Assembly (NCBI RefSeq): GCF_037477895.1
Contig: NZ_CP132745.1
Coordinates: forward strand, 434,001 to 498,000
Direction: 5' to 3'
DNA: 64,000 bases
From: Mycetohabitans endofungorum
GTDB taxonomy: Bacteria > Pseudomonadota > Gammaproteobacteria > Burkholderiales > Burkholderiaceae
Part shown: piece after piece, positions 1 to 10,155 of the stretch
Layout of the letters: every line of letters begins with the position of its first letter
Numbering within the stretch: the first letter of the stretch is position 1
Notes under the pieces: generated by a model
Databases searched by the model: none
What the model was told of the DNA's origin: nothing
What the model saw: the letters and a program-made list of their open reading frames with translations, nothing else
Program-made: the position numbers and the translations under genes

Positions 1-94
1 TGTCCGGCTGCCAAATGGTGCACGGTGGAAGTACGCCGGCTGGCTCCCTGCTACGAGTGACGAGCGGCGCTGCCCGCAAGCCACGCGGCCAGCG

Positions 95-370
95 CTACTT
101 GCCAAGCCGCGCGCGCAGCGCCCGCGCCGTTTCCAGCAGCCCTTCGTAGCCCGAACGCGCATGATCCGGCAGGTCCGGATCACCGACCAGCGCGCCCAGA
201 GTCTCGATCAGACTGTACAGAATACCCTTGGCTGCGCCAGCTGCGATATGGCCCGACAAAAGCTGTGTATCCACATGATTGAGCGCGGCATCCAGATGAT
301 CAACATCCGGCCGCTCGCCACGCGCGCCTGGCGACGACGACTGCCCACCGGGGCTCGATTCTTCCCGCAT
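95..370 (-). CDS. Small hypothetical protein
   Basis: An open frame of about 91 residues with no signal peptide or membrane segment. The N-terminal 25 residues are polar and rich in Gly, Ser and Pro. The rest looks helical, with Asp, Leu and Ala (a DHLDAALNHVDTQL stretch, then an Ile/Leu-rich helix and a C-terminal ARALRARLGK). I chose the ATG at 370 because AGGAG (377-381) lies 6 nt upstream; an in-frame ATG at 403 would add 11 residues. I do not recognise the family and assign no function. Coding is supported by the codon pattern and the RBS only. Confidence 0.55.
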   Translation of the reverse strand: MREESSPGGQSSSPGARGERPDVDHLDAALNHVDTQLLSGHIAAGAAKGILYSLIETLGALVGDPDLPDHARSGYEGLLETARALRARLGK

Positions 371-633
371 TCCGTTCTCCTGTTCAAGGATCCGATTATC
401 CATCCCGCCTATCGTCCCCTCTTGGAAAGACGTTGGCGCGACGTCGGGACTCCGGCCTGACGCTTAGATCATAACGCTTATTCACGATATCATATTGGCT
501 CGATATACAGAATACGGCAATGCGTCAGCGTTCAGGGAGTTCGAGCAAATCGCTTTTTCACTCGTCGTGATGTTTGGGCGGATCTGTTTCGCCGTGCTCG
601 TCTACGGGTACAGCTCTGGGACGCGGCGCGCGG

Positions 634-1533
634 TCATCGAGGCACGGCCTCGTCCGAGCCCAGTGCCTCGGACAAAAAATCGATGAAGGTGCGCACCTTC
701 GGCGTCATGTACTTGCGGCTCGTGTAGACCGCATACACGCGCGGCGAGAACAGCGCATAGTCTGGCAGCAGCCTGAGCAATGCGCCGTCATGCACCTCAT
801 TCGCGACAATCCACTCCGGCAGATACGCCAAGCCTAGCCCCGCCTTGACACATTGCAGCGCCATCGACGTGTCGTTAATTTTGAGCACCGCGCGGTTTCT
901 GATGGTGAACCGCCCACGCGGCCCTGATAACTCAACCCTGTCCAGGTTCGTATAATTGGGCAGCACGATCCGATGCGCCTCGATGTCGAGCGGCTCGCGC
1001 GGCATGCGATGCCGGGCCAGATAATCGGGTGCGCCCACTAGCAGGAACGGCACGTCGCACAATGGACGCACGATCAGCGACGGCGACGGCTCGAAGGTAG
1101 CGCGCAATGCCATGTCATAGCCTTCCTGCGTTAGGTCGACAAAGCGATTCTCTAGTCTCAGGTCGATCAACACATGGGGAAACCTGTGCTGGTAGGCCAC
1201 GACCAAGTCCGCGAATCGCCGCGTCGCGAACCAGCCCGGCGCCGAGACTCTCAGCACACCCTGCGGCTGGCTGCTCTGTACGCCGAGCGCCGCTTCGGCG
1301 GCCTGCAGAATGTCCAGTGCCTCACAACATTGTTCGTAATACACGCTGCCTGCCTCGGTCAGACTCATCTGACGCGTGGTTCGGTTTAGCAACCGGACAT
1401 GAAGTTCACGCTCGAGACTAGCGATATGCTTGCTTGTCATCGCAGTCGAGATATTCAAGCGCTCAGCCGCCTTCACAAAGCTGCCCGCTTCGGCGACTTC
1501 ACGGAACACCCGGATGCTGGTGAGTCTGTCCAC
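634..1533 (-). CDS. LysR-family transcriptional regulator
   Basis: A LysR-type DNA-binding regulator of about 299 residues. The N-terminus (about residues 1-62) is the winged helix-turn-helix, with the typical sequence FVKAAERLNIS followed by TSKHIASLERELHVRLLNRTTR. The rest is the periplasmic-binding-like effector domain; VLRVSAPGWFATRRF marks its start. The best start is GTG at 1533, giving VDRLTSIRVF, because AGGAAGG (1539-1545) lies 5 nt upstream. A longer frame opens at 1590 but adds a charged leader atypical of the family. The sequence is closest to the clade that regulates single oxidoreductase-type targets. The SDR gene on the same strand ends 366 bp upstream; whether it is the target cannot be told. 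Confidence 0.9.
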   Translation of the reverse strand: MDRLTSIRVFREVAEAGSFVKAAERLNISTAMTSKHIASLERELHVRLLNRTTRQMSLTEAGSVYYEQCCEALDILQAAEAALGVQSSQPQGVLRVSAPGWFATRRFADLVVAYQHRFPHVLIDLRLENRFVDLTQEGYDMALRATFEPSPSLIVRPLCDVPFLLVGAPDYLARHRMPREPLDIEAHRIVLPNYTNLDRVELSGPRGRFTIRNRAVLKINDTSMALQCVKAGLGLAYLPEWIVANEVHDGALLRLLPDYALFSPRVYAVYTSRKYMTPKVRTFIDFLSEALGSDEAVPR

Positions 1534-1955
1534 GCTGCCCTTCCTATTGATAAGACCGACGCGCGGATGATAGCGGGTTCTGCGCGGCACCGTCGTCGGC
1601 TAGCCGAACGGGCGCACGTCACGAGATCACCGTCGCCGATGTGCTGGACGATCCCACGGCTTTCGCCGATGCTACATCGAACGGTAGGGAGCGCGGCGCA
1701 TTAACCGCACAACTTACGGCTTACAGAGAAGGTTAATGATCGTTGATGTTCGATGACGATTGCGCTGACGCGCACGACAATCCGGCAGCTGCCAGCGCCC
1801 GGCCCCTCGGGAAGCCTCGGGAAGGCTTGGATTATCGGGTTCAGGTAGTCATCTACTGGGCGACAATCCATGATGCCACCAGGACACACTTACGACGCAC
1901 ACCGGATCACGCCGAAGCGCTGCCTGAGCCCTCGCGCATGATAGGGAAGGGGTTG
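1534..1955. other. Intergenic region, no gene seen
   Basis: About 420 bp between the SDR gene and the LysR gene. Open frames here have no RBS and no recognisable protein. It presumably holds the promoter of the LysR gene and the 3' end of the SDR transcript. Confidence 0.4.
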
Positions 1956-2732
1956 TCAGTGGAAAGTGAAACCGCCGTCCACATTAACCGACTGGCCTGT
2001 GACGTTCTCCATGGTCGCAAAGAATACGGCGAGCCTGCCCATGTCCTCCGGTGTCTGTGCACGGCCTTGCGGAATCAGCGTCAATTGATGACGCGACCAT
2101 GATTCCTCCACCGACTCTCCGTCGTTTTTCCATTCGTCGGAAAGCCGGTCCCACATGTCGGTCCGCACGATGCCTGGGCATATCGCGTTGACTGTAATAC
2201 CCTCGCGGGCGACCTCCTTTGCCAGCGCATTGGTCAACCCAACGACCGCGAATTTCGAAGCACTGTAGTGGGCAAGATTCGGAAAACCTTCCTTGCCCGC
2301 AATCGATGCGACATTGATGATACGTCCACGCTGCTTCGACTTCATGTAAGGTAGTGCCGCCTTACAACCAAGGAATGTCCCCTTCGCGTTGACATCCATC
2401 ACGAAGTCCCAGTCCTTTTCGCTCAACTCGGAGACGGGATGAATATTGAGCACGCCGGCGCAATTCACAACGATGTCGAGTCCGCCGAGTTCGTCGATTG
2501 CTTGCGCGATCATGGCATTAACCATGGCAGACTGCGTGACATCCACCTTTCTTGATGTCGCACGACGCCCCAGAGCCCGTAAGGCGGCTATCGTCTCCGC
2601 CATGGGTGCGTCGAGCAAATCGGCCACCATCACGTCGGCGCCAGCTCGCGCAAGCTCCAATGCAATACCGCGTCCAATTCCGCGCGCCCCTCCTGTAACC
2701 ACAGCGACCTGACCCTGCAACGGTTCACTCAT
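1956..2732 (-). CDS. SDR-family NAD(P)-dependent oxidoreductase
   Basis: A classical short-chain dehydrogenase of 258 residues. The Rossmann cofactor motif TGGARGIG is near residues 14-21, NCAGV is present, the catalytic Ser is in INVASIAG, and the catalytic Tyr-Lys pair is in YSASK. ICPGIVRTDM and the C-terminal GQSVNVDGGF are also typical, so the catalytic set is complete. The start at 2732 has a strong AAGGAGG Shine-Dalgarno. The closest general type is the 3-oxoacyl-ACP reductase/sorbitol dehydrogenase-like group; the substrate cannot be deduced. It appears to be transcribed alone. Confidence 0.92.
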   Translation of the reverse strand: MSEPLQGQVAVVTGGARGIGRGIALELARAGADVMVADLLDAPMAETIAALRALGRRATSRKVDVTQSAMVNAMIAQAIDELGGLDIVVNCAGVLNIHPVSELSEKDWDFVMDVNAKGTFLGCKAALPYMKSKQRGRIINVASIAGKEGFPNLAHYSASKFAVVGLTNALAKEVAREGITVNAICPGIVRTDMWDRLSDEWKNDGESVEESWSRHQLTLIPQGRAQTPEDMGRLAVFFATMENVTGQSVNVDGGFTFH

Positions 2733-3173
2733 CTCACGCCTCCTTCAAAGTGTCCTGTCTGTCCCGGACCGCCTAGAGCCATCCGCGCGGCGTGCAAAGC
2801 GCGTCAGCCATCAGCGGATGGGCCACCCATTCACGCCCGTTCGGCCCGCGATGATATGGCAAGACGTATGCCAGCGCATCTCAGATCATTGTCTACGCGC
2901 GAAGAGCGTGGCATCACGGACATTGGCGCATATGAAATAAATGCTTCCGAACGCCAGAAGACACCTCTCGGTGTTGGAAGTGGAACGTATTGACGCGCCA
3001 ACCTCGCACGCGAAAAGCGGCCGATGCAACGCGGACCTTGTCCAGCATGGCGTTGAGAGAGCCGAGTCATAATCATGGGACGTCTCATATGAATGAGATG
3101 AGCGTCTCAATCGTATCGCCGCGCTTCGTGCCGCGGCGTGCGCCACGACGGCATCAGACAGTTCGATATTCTG

Positions 3174-3390
3174 ATGCGCACGTTGTTCCGCGCATCATGT
3201 TGTCCATTGAATATGCGCTGTCGCTGCGCAAGCGATTTAGCTCACGACGAGGCATCGCTGCTGCAAACGATCGCGCTACTGCAATCGATGGAAACCGACG
3301 CCGCGATCCGATTGCTGGGTGAATGGCTGCCGCATGTCACCTCTGTGTCGATTGGTTGCGCAACGGTCATGAGCAGGCCGCACAGCGCGG
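3174..3390 (+). pseudogene. Possible remnant of a Burkholderia conserved protein
   Basis: The frame from the ATG at 3174 reads coherently (MRTLFRAS, then CRCASDLAHDEASLLQTIALLQ and LLGEWLPHVTSVS). It resembles, from memory, a short conserved Burkholderia hypothetical protein. It then runs without a stop into the antisense of uvrA, so the 3' end looks lost. The flanking 2733-3170 shows no gene. The call rests on composition and memory only. Confidence 0.25.
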
Positions 3391-3406
3391 CCTGCCGCCC
3401 ATCCGG

Positions 3407-6400
3407 TCAACCCGTGCGGCGATCGCCGCACGAGACGTCGTGCTGTAGCGCCCGCTGGCGTGCGAGCACCGGTGCGAGCGCCGCGCCGGTATGGCTGTGC
3501 CGGACCTTTGCAAGCGCCTCGGGCGCCGCGGCGGCCACCACCGTCCCGCCGCCGGCGCCGCCTTCCGGGCCCAGGTCGATGATCCAGTCCGCCTCGGCGA
3601 TCACATCAAGGTCGTGCTCGATCACGACGACGCTGTGCCCGGCATCGACGAGCCGGTGCAGCACGTGGATCAGCTTCGCGACATCGGCCATGTGCAGGCC
3701 GACCGTCGGCTCATCAAGCACGTATAGCGTATGCGGGACGCGCTGGCCGCGTCGCGCGACGTCATCACGGACCTTGCTCAACTCGGTGACGAGTTTGATG
3801 CGTTGCGCCTCGCCCCCGGACAACGTCGGCGACGGCTGTCCCAACGTCAAGTAGCCCAGACCCACGTCCTTCATCAACTGCAACGGATGGGCAATCGATG
3901 AGATCGCGCCAAAAAACTCGACTGCCTCGTCAATCTCCATGGTCAGCACGTCACCGATGCTGCGGCCGTGCCACGTGACAGCCAGCGTCTCCGGATTGAA
4001 CCGTTGCCCGTGACAAACGTCACACGGCACCTTGACGTCCGGCAGGAAGCTCATGCCGATCGTGCGCACGCCCTGTCCTTCGCACGCTGGACAACGGCCG
4101 TCGCCAGTGTTGTACGAAAAGCGCGATGCCTGGTAGCCGCGCGCCCGCGCCTCCAACGTCTGCGCAAACAGCTTGCGGATCGCATCCCAGACGCCAATGT
4201 ACGTGGCCGGACAGGAGCGCGGCGTCTTGCCGATCGGCGTCTGGTCCACTTCCAACACCCGATCGATGCCGTCCCAGCCGATAATCGACTCACAACCGCG
4301 CCACAGATGACGGACACTGATACGCGGACGGGCGTCGGTGCGTGCTAGCACGCTCGCGCGTCGGGCGCGCGCCGACACGTTGTCGGCGTCACCCTGCGCC
4401 GCTTTGCGCGCGCGACGCTCCGCTGGCGATGACAGCACCGAGCGCCCGACTGCATCGAGCAGGTTCGCCATCAGAACATCGCGAGCGAGCGTTGACTTGC
4501 CGGAACCCGATACGCCCGTGATCGCGACCAGCCGTGCCAGCGGAATCTCGACCGTCACATCGCGCAGGTTGTGCAGCGACGCGCGTTGCACGCTTAGCCA
4601 ACGTGACGGCGCCGTGCGGCCGGCCGCATCGACAGCGCGTCTCGGCTGCAACGGGTGCACGATCGGTTGCGCGAGATAGCGGCCCGTCAACGACCGCGGG
4701 TCCGCCGCGATGTCGGCGACACGGCCGGATGCGACGAGCGTACCGCCGCGCTTGCCGGCGCCGGGCCCGATGTCGATGATATGGTCCGCGCGCCGGATCG
4801 TGTCCTCGTCGTGCTCGACGACGACCAGCGTGTTGCCCTTCTCGCCGAGCTTGCGCAGCGCGTCCAGCAAGATCCGGTTGTCACGCGGATGCAGTCCGAT
4901 CGTCGGTTCGTCCAGCACATAGCACACCCCCTGTAGGTTGCTGCCAAGTTGCGCGGCAAGGCGGATGCGTTGAGCTTCGCCACCGGACAGGCTTGGTGCC
5001 GCGCGATCCAGGCTCAGGTAGCCCAGCCCGACCTCTTCGAGAAATTCGAGCCGACTTTGTATCTCGCTGACGACATCGCGCGCAATCTCCGCATCGCGCC
5101 CACCCATCCGCAATTGGCTGATCCAGTGCCGTGTATCCGAGACTGTCCACTGCGCGACGGCAACGATGGGCTGACCGGCAAACGTGATCGCCCGCGACAC
5201 GTCGTTCAGCCGCGTGCCGCCACAATCCGGGCAAGGTTTGTCGCCGACGCCTTCGGGCTCTTGCTCCTCCGAAGGCAGCGTTTGCTCACGACCACGATCA
5301 TCACCGCCAACGACCGTGTCATCGAACGCGGCGCGTTGCTCGCGAGTCAGTTTCAAACCGGTACCCACGCATGTCGTGCACCAGCCATGCTTGCTGTTAT
5401 ACGAGAACATACGCGGATCCAACTCAGGATAGCTGGTGCCACACACCGGGCATGCGCGCTTGGTTGAGAACACCTTGATCGCGCCAATATCAGCGCCCGA
5501 GCTGCCGCGTGTCATGCCGTCGAGCAGGCCATCCAGCGGCGCAAGCACGTGCATCACTCCCTTGCCCACCTCGAGCGTGTCCGCGAGCAGGCGCCGCAAC
5601 TCACCTTCGTGATCCGCCGACACAACCAGATCGGCGACCGGCAGTTCGATCGTATGCTCGCGGAAGCGGTCCAGCTTCGGCCACGGATCGACACTGACAA
5701 ACGCACCATCAACACGCAGGTGGGTATTACCCCGTGCCTTCGCCCACTTGGCCAGGTCTGTATAGACGCCCTTGCGGTTCACGACGAGTGGGGCGAGCAA
5801 GCCGATATGCTGTCCCTTGTAGTCACGCAGCAACTGTGCGGCGATCGACTCGATGCTCTGCGACGCGACCGGCGTGCCGTCATGCACACAATGCTGCACG
5901 CCCAGCTTCACATACAGCAGACGCAGGAAGTGCCACACTTCGGATGTCGTCGCGACCGTGCTCTTGCGGCCGCCGCGCGACAACCGTTGCTCGATTGCGA
6001 CGGTCGGTGGAATACCATACACCGCGTCGACTTCCGGCCGGCCCGCGGGCTGCACAATCGAGCGGGCATACGCGTTCAGCGACTCGAGATAGCGGCGCTG
6101 CCCCTCATGGAACAAAATGTCGAACGCGAGCGTCGACTTACCTGAGCCCGACACCCCGGTGACCACGTTGAACTTACCGTGGGGGATATTAACATCAAGT
6201 GACTTCAGATTGTGCTCGCGCGCGTTAACGATACGCACCGCCTGTTCAGTGCTCGCGCGTCGCACCCGCGCCGCTGCCAATGCCGTTTGCAGCGCGACGC
6301 CGGCGGCAGCGGCCTCGCCGGCCAGATACGGCACCGACGACTCGTTCACACCATGCGGACCGGACAACGCCGCACTGTCGCCGCCTGCCTGCAATGCCCG

Positions 6401-9334
6401 ATCGTATTGCAGCAGCGCCTGACCCGTGTGCGACTGCGCGCAGCGCTTCACCTCTTCTGGCGTGCCACTGCACACGAGCTTGCCGCCCGCATCACCGCCA
6501 CCGGGACCGAGATCGATCAGCCAATCCGCCGCACGGATTACATCAAGGTTGTGCTCGATCACAATCAGCGAATGACCACGCTCGAGCAGCTTACCGAACG
6601 CGCGCATTAGCTTCGCGATGTCGTCGAAGTGCAGGCCAGTGGTCGGCTCGTCGAACATGAACAACCGTGCCGGCACGGTGCCCGCACCCCGGCTCGGCGC
6701 GGTCTCGGCGAGAAAACCGGCAAGCTTGAGCCGCTGCGCTTCGCCGCCGGACAGCGTCGGCACGGGCTGCCCGAGTTTCACATATTCGAGCCCGACGTCG
6801 ATGATCGGCTGCAACACGCGCAGCACTTCCATATCGCTGGCGAACAGCGCCGCCGCCTCGCTGACCGTCAGCTCCAGTACGTCGGTGATCGACAGGTGGC
6901 GCGACGCGCTGCCTGGCGCCGTACGCTCGATCTTCACGTCCAAGACTTCCGCGCGATAACGCTTGCCGTCACAATCCGGGCAGCGCAGGTACACGTCGCT
7001 GAGGAACTGCATTTCGACATGCTCGAACCCCGAGCCGCCACATGTCGGACAGCGCCCGTCCCCGGCATTGAAACTAAATGTGCCGGCCGTGTAGCCGCGC
7101 TGCAGCGCGAGCGGCACCTTGGCGAACAGCTTGCGGATTTCGTCAAACGCGCCCACATAGCTGGCCGGGTTCGACCGCGCTGTCTTGCCGATCGGTGACT
7201 GGTCCACGAACACGACGTCGCCCAGTGCGTCGGCGCCGTGCAGCGCACGATAGGCGCCCGGCGCGTCAGTCGGCTTGCCAAAGTGGCGCGCCAGGGCCGG
7301 GTGCAGCACGTCCTGCAGCAGCGTTGATTTACCGGAGCCGGACACGCCTGTCACACACACCAGCCTCTGCAGCGGAATCTCGACGGTGACGTCGCGCAAG
7401 TTGTGCTCGGTCGCCCCTTCGAGCACTAGTCTTCGCGTCTGCGCATCGACGGGTCGACGCAGCCACTCGGACGCATCGGCGACACGCTTGCGGCCGCCCA
7501 GATACGCGCCGGTCAGCGTTGACGCGTCGCGTACGTCAGCCGGCGTGCCATCGTAGACGATCGTACCGCCGCGCTCGCCCGGACCGGGGCCCATGTCGAT
7601 CAGGCGGTCGGCCGCAAGCATCACGAGCGGATCATGCTCGACGACCACCAGTGTGTTGCCGGCGTCGCGCAATCGCTGCATCGCCTCCACGATCCGGCCG
7701 AGGTCGCGCGGGTGCAAGCCGATGCTGGGCTCGTCCAACACGAACAACGTATTGACCAGCGACGTGCCCAGCGCGGTCGTCAGGTTGATCCGCTGCACCT
7801 CGCCGCCGGACAGCGTGCGACTCTGCCTGTCCAGCGTCAGGTAGCCCAGACCGACGTCGCACAAGTAGCGCAAGCGGGTCCGCACTTCGGCCAACAACAG
7901 CTTCAGTGCATCGTCGAGCAACAGACTCGGCAGCGTTAGCTCGTCGAAAAAACGGCGGATGCGCTCGATCGGCATCAGCATCAGATCATGGATCGTCAAG
8001 CCGGGCAACGCTTCGAGCTGCGCACGCGTCCAGTCAACGCCGCGCGGCATGAACCGCTGCTCGCGCGGTAACACCATGTCCGCGTTGGCTTGTGTGCCGA
8101 GCCGCCACAGCAGCGCGTCGGTCTTGAGCCGTGCGCCGCCGCACGTATCGCACGGCGTATAGCTGCGATACTTCGACAGCAGCACGCGGATATGCATCTT
8201 GTACGACTTCGATTCCAGATAATCGAAGAAACGCCGTACGCCATACCACTGCTGCTGCCAATCGCCGTCCCAATCCGGCGAGCCGTTGATCACCCAATCG
8301 CGGTGCTGCGCGGACAACTGCGCCCACGGCGTGTCACGCGGGATGCCCGCGCGCGCCGCGTAACGTATCAGGTCGTCCTGGCACTCCTTCCACGCGGGGG
8401 TCTGCATCGGCTTGATCGCGCCATCACGCAGCGACTTGCGCTCGTCTGGGATCACCAGTCCAAGGTCGACGCCGATCACGCGGCCAAAACCGCGACACTT
8501 GTCGCACGCGCCATAGGCCGAATTGAACGAGAACAATGCCGACTGCGGCTCCGCGTAGCGCAAATCACTATCCGGGCAATGCAGGCCGGTTGAGAAGCGC
8601 CAGGTCTGCGCGGGCACGTCACTGTGCTCAGGCACCTGCACGTCAACGCGTCCGCCGCCGCGCTTGAGCGCCGTCTCGATCGCTTCCACGACTCGCGCCT
8701 TGTCAGCGTCGTGCACGCGGAAACGGTCCGCCACGACGTCCAGCAGCTTACGGGAACCGGACGCGGTGGCAACCACGCGCTGCGCATGCACGCGCGTATA
8801 ACCGCTTGCCGACAGCCACTGTTCGACTTCCGCCTCCGTTGCAGTATCCGGCAGTTCGACCGAGAACGTTACGATCACCCGCGGATTACATTCACGCGTG
8901 CGTTCGACAAGCTCCGCGTAGATCGTCTCGGGCGTATCGTGGCGCACCCGCTGCGCGGTCTGCCGATCAAACAGTTCCGCAGCACGCGCATAGAGCAGCT
9001 TCAGATGGTCGTTCAACTCGGTCATCGTGCCGACGGTCGAACGTGAACTGCGCACCGGATTCGTCTGGTCGATCGCGATGGCCGGCGGCACGCCATCGAC
9101 CCGGTCCACTTGTGGCCGGTCCATGCGGTCTAGGAACTGACGCGCATACGCGCTGAAAGTCTCGACATAGCGCCGTTGCCCTTCCGCATATAGCGTGTCG
9201 AAAACGAGACTCGACTTGCCAGAGCCCGACGGTCCGGTCACCACTGTCATCTCGCCCGGATACAAATCGAGGTCGAGGTTCTTCAGGTTATGCTGGCGTG
9301 CGCCACGGATACGGATTAAGTTCGAGGAAGACAA
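3407..9334 (-). CDS. uvrA: Double-length UvrA, excinuclease ABC subunit A (tandem fusion)
   Basis: The damage-recognition ATPase of nucleotide excision repair. It has about 1975 residues, roughly twice the usual 940, because two UvrA units are fused. Each half carries Walker A sites (GPSGSGKSS near residue 35 and later three GVSGSGKST), ABC signatures (LSGGE followed by VQRI or AQRL/AQRI) and Walker B/D-loop segments (VLDEPSIGLHP, MFDEPTTGLHF, VLDEPTIGLHP, VLDEPTVGLHM), so four nucleotide-binding sites are visible. Paired CxxC zinc motifs occur in both halves (for example CDKCRGFGR, CPTCGGSGF, CPDCGGTRL, CPACEGQGV). Fused UvrAs are known in Burkholderiales. The start is a TTG at 9334 giving MSSSNLIRIRGARQHNL, which fits the family N-terminus; no better ATG exists. 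A LexA box lies 33 bp upstream. Confidence 0.95.
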   Translation of the reverse strand: MSSSNLIRIRGARQHNLKNLDLDLYPGEMTVVTGPSGSGKSSLVFDTLYAEGQRRYVETFSAYARQFLDRMDRPQVDRVDGVPPAIAIDQTNPVRSSRSTVGTMTELNDHLKLLYARAAELFDRQTAQRVRHDTPETIYAELVERTRECNPRVIVTFSVELPDTATEAEVEQWLSASGYTRVHAQRVVATASGSRKLLDVVADRFRVHDADKARVVEAIETALKRGGGRVDVQVPEHSDVPAQTWRFSTGLHCPDSDLRYAEPQSALFSFNSAYGACDKCRGFGRVIGVDLGLVIPDERKSLRDGAIKPMQTPAWKECQDDLIRYAARAGIPRDTPWAQLSAQHRDWVINGSPDWDGDWQQQWYGVRRFFDYLESKSYKMHIRVLLSKYRSYTPCDTCGGARLKTDALLWRLGTQANADMVLPREQRFMPRGVDWTRAQLEALPGLTIHDLMLMPIERIRRFFDELTLPSLLLDDALKLLLAEVRTRLRYLCDVGLGYLTLDRQSRTLSGGEVQRINLTTALGTSLVNTLFVLDEPSIGLHPRDLGRIVEAMQRLRDAGNTLVVVEHDPLVMLAADRLIDMGPGPGERGGTIVYDGTPADVRDASTLTGAYLGGRKRVADASEWLRRPVDAQTRRLVLEGATEHNLRDVTVEIPLQRLVCVTGVSGSGKSTLLQDVLHPALARHFGKPTDAPGAYRALHGADALGDVVFVDQSPIGKTARSNPASYVGAFDEIRKLFAKVPLALQRGYTAGTFSFNAGDGRCPTCGGSGFEHVEMQFLSDVYLRCPDCDGKRYRAEVLDVKIERTAPGSASRHLSITDVLELTVSEAAALFASDMEVLRVLQPIIDVGLEYVKLGQPVPTLSGGEAQRLKLAGFLAETAPSRGAGTVPARLFMFDEPTTGLHFDDIAKLMRAFGKLLERGHSLIVIEHNLDVIRAADWLIDLGPGGGDAGGKLVCSGTPEEVKRCAQSHTGQALLQYDRALQAGGDSAALSGPHGVNESSVPYLAGEAAAAGVALQTALAAARVRRASTEQAVRIVNAREHNLKSLDVNIPHGKFNVVTGVSGSGKSTLAFDILFHEGQRRYLESLNAYARSIVQPAGRPEVDAVYGIPPTVAIEQRLSRGGRKSTVATTSEVWHFLRLLYVKLGVQHCVHDGTPVASQSIESIAAQLLRDYKGQHIGLLAPLVVNRKGVYTDLAKWAKARGNTHLRVDGAFVSVDPWPKLDRFREHTIELPVADLVVSADHEGELRRLLADTLEVGKGVMHVLAPLDGLLDGMTRGSSGADIGAIKVFSTKRACPVCGTSYPELDPRMFSYNSKHGWCTTCVGTGLKLTREQRAAFDDTVVGGDDRGREQTLPSEEQEPEGVGDKPCPDCGGTRLNDVSRAITFAGQPIVAVAQWTVSDTRHWISQLRMGGRDAEIARDVVSEIQSRLEFLEEVGLGYLSLDRAAPSLSGGEAQRIRLAAQLGSNLQGVCYVLDEPTIGLHPRDNRILLDALRKLGEKGNTLVVVEHDEDTIRRADHIIDIGPGAGKRGGTLVASGRVADIAADPRSLTGRYLAQPIVHPLQPRRAVDAAGRTAPSRWLSVQRASLHNLRDVTVEIPLARLVAITGVSGSGKSTLARDVLMANLLDAVGRSVLSSPAERRARKAAQGDADNVSARARRASVLARTDARPRISVRHLWRGCESIIGWDGIDRVLEVDQTPIGKTPRSCPATYIGVWDAIRKLFAQTLEARARGYQASRFSYNTGDGRCPACEGQGVRTIGMSFLPDVKVPCDVCHGQRFNPETLAVTWHGRSIGDVLTMEIDEAVEFFGAISSIAHPLQLMKDVGLGYLTLGQPSPTLSGGEAQRIKLVTELSKVRDDVARRGQRVPHTLYVLDEPTVGLHMADVAKLIHVLHRLVDAGHSVVVIEHDLDVIAEADWIIDLGPEGGAGGGTVVAAAAPEALAKVRHSHTGAALAPVLARQRALQHDVSCGDRRTG

Positions 9335-9363
9335 TTTATCCGACCATTTTAGGGTATTCCCCG

Positions 9364-9385
9364 ATACTGTACACGCATACAGTAT
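9364..9385 (-). promoter_or_regulatory. LexA (SOS) box upstream of uvrA
   Basis: The core TACTGTACACGCATACAGTA (9365-9384) contains CTG-N10-CAG, the proteobacterial LexA operator. The symmetry extends to ATACTG...CAGTAT over 22 bp. It lies 33-50 bp upstream of the uvrA TTG. On the minus strand a weak sigma-70 pair (AAGACA, 17 bp, TACAGT) overlaps it, so bound LexA would block the promoter. The sequence match is direct; regulation is inferred. Confidence 0.85.
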
Positions 9386-9399
9386 TTTTGTCTTCTAGG

Positions 9400-9876
9400 A
9401 TCGTATCAGCGACTAGCATGACGGGCCGCGCTAGGCGACAGATCGTCGCATCCGCCTACGCCGCACCACGACCGACGCGCCACGCAACCGCTACCCCCGT
9501 CACATGTGACATCGATGAGACAGGCGGCCGCCTGCGCCCGGCGCCACGATATCGTCTCGCACGATCCACAGATACCACGTGCGCATTCTAATCGACACGT
9601 CGGATGCCCGTGTTTGTGCTGACGTTATGCGAGTGCCCATTGAGTCCATGCTGCCATTGCAGCACGCCAACCCCCTATGTCAGAAAACTCCGGCGCGTGC
9701 ATATAAAAAACGCCAAGAGGGGGCGCGCGCCCGACACCCAACCGTGCCCCGGCGCTGGCCCGCTGCTGCAGCCGGCCGACATCCGGCTATAGATGTCGTT
9801 TTTACGGCAGCCAGCCGAACATTTACACACCGTTTTTTGGCGAGTGGACAATGCAGATTCCCACTTGGAGAACGCC
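9400..9876. other. Intergenic region without a recognised gene
   Basis: Lies between the divergent uvrA gene and the small gene at 9877. Short frames here have no RBS. It contains the GC palindrome GGGCGCGCGCCC at about 9720. No other structure was seen. Confidence 0.35.
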
Positions 9877-10101
9877 ATGTCTGATCTGTCCGTCTTGAAA
9901 TATTCGATCCGCCATAGCAGCGAAAAAGGCCGCGAAAGGCAGCAAACACTTCACCGCCGCCTGCGCGTGCGCCGCTGGCTGGACGCGCTGGCGCTGACCG
10001 GCGTCGTCATCGCAACGGCAACGATCGGCACAGGCCATCCGACGCTCGGACTGGGCCTCTATCTCGCTTCAACACTGCCCCTTGTATTCCATGGGACGTA
10101 A
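9877..10101 (+). CDS. Small putative membrane protein
   Basis: About 74 residues from the ATG at 9877, preceded by TTGGAG at suitable spacing. The first 35 residues are basic and polar (SEKGRERQQTLHRRLRVRR). The remainder is one hydrophobic stretch, about residues 38-72, with a Gly-Thr turn, enough for one or two short membrane helices. It resembles no family that I can name. The frame is open further upstream to 9793, but that part lacks an RBS. Confidence 0.45.
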   Translation: MSDLSVLKYSIRHSSEKGRERQQTLHRRLRVRRWLDALALTGVVIATATIGTGHPTLGLGLYLASTLPLVFHGT

Positions 10102-10155
10102 TGCGCCAGCAACGCGATCGAAGGCGAACCATGCGCTGGATAGGCGCTGCCACGC

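Noticed and set aside
3138..3854. A 238-codon plus-strand frame
   Set aside because: All but the first part is antisense to uvrA; only 3174-3390 looks coding.
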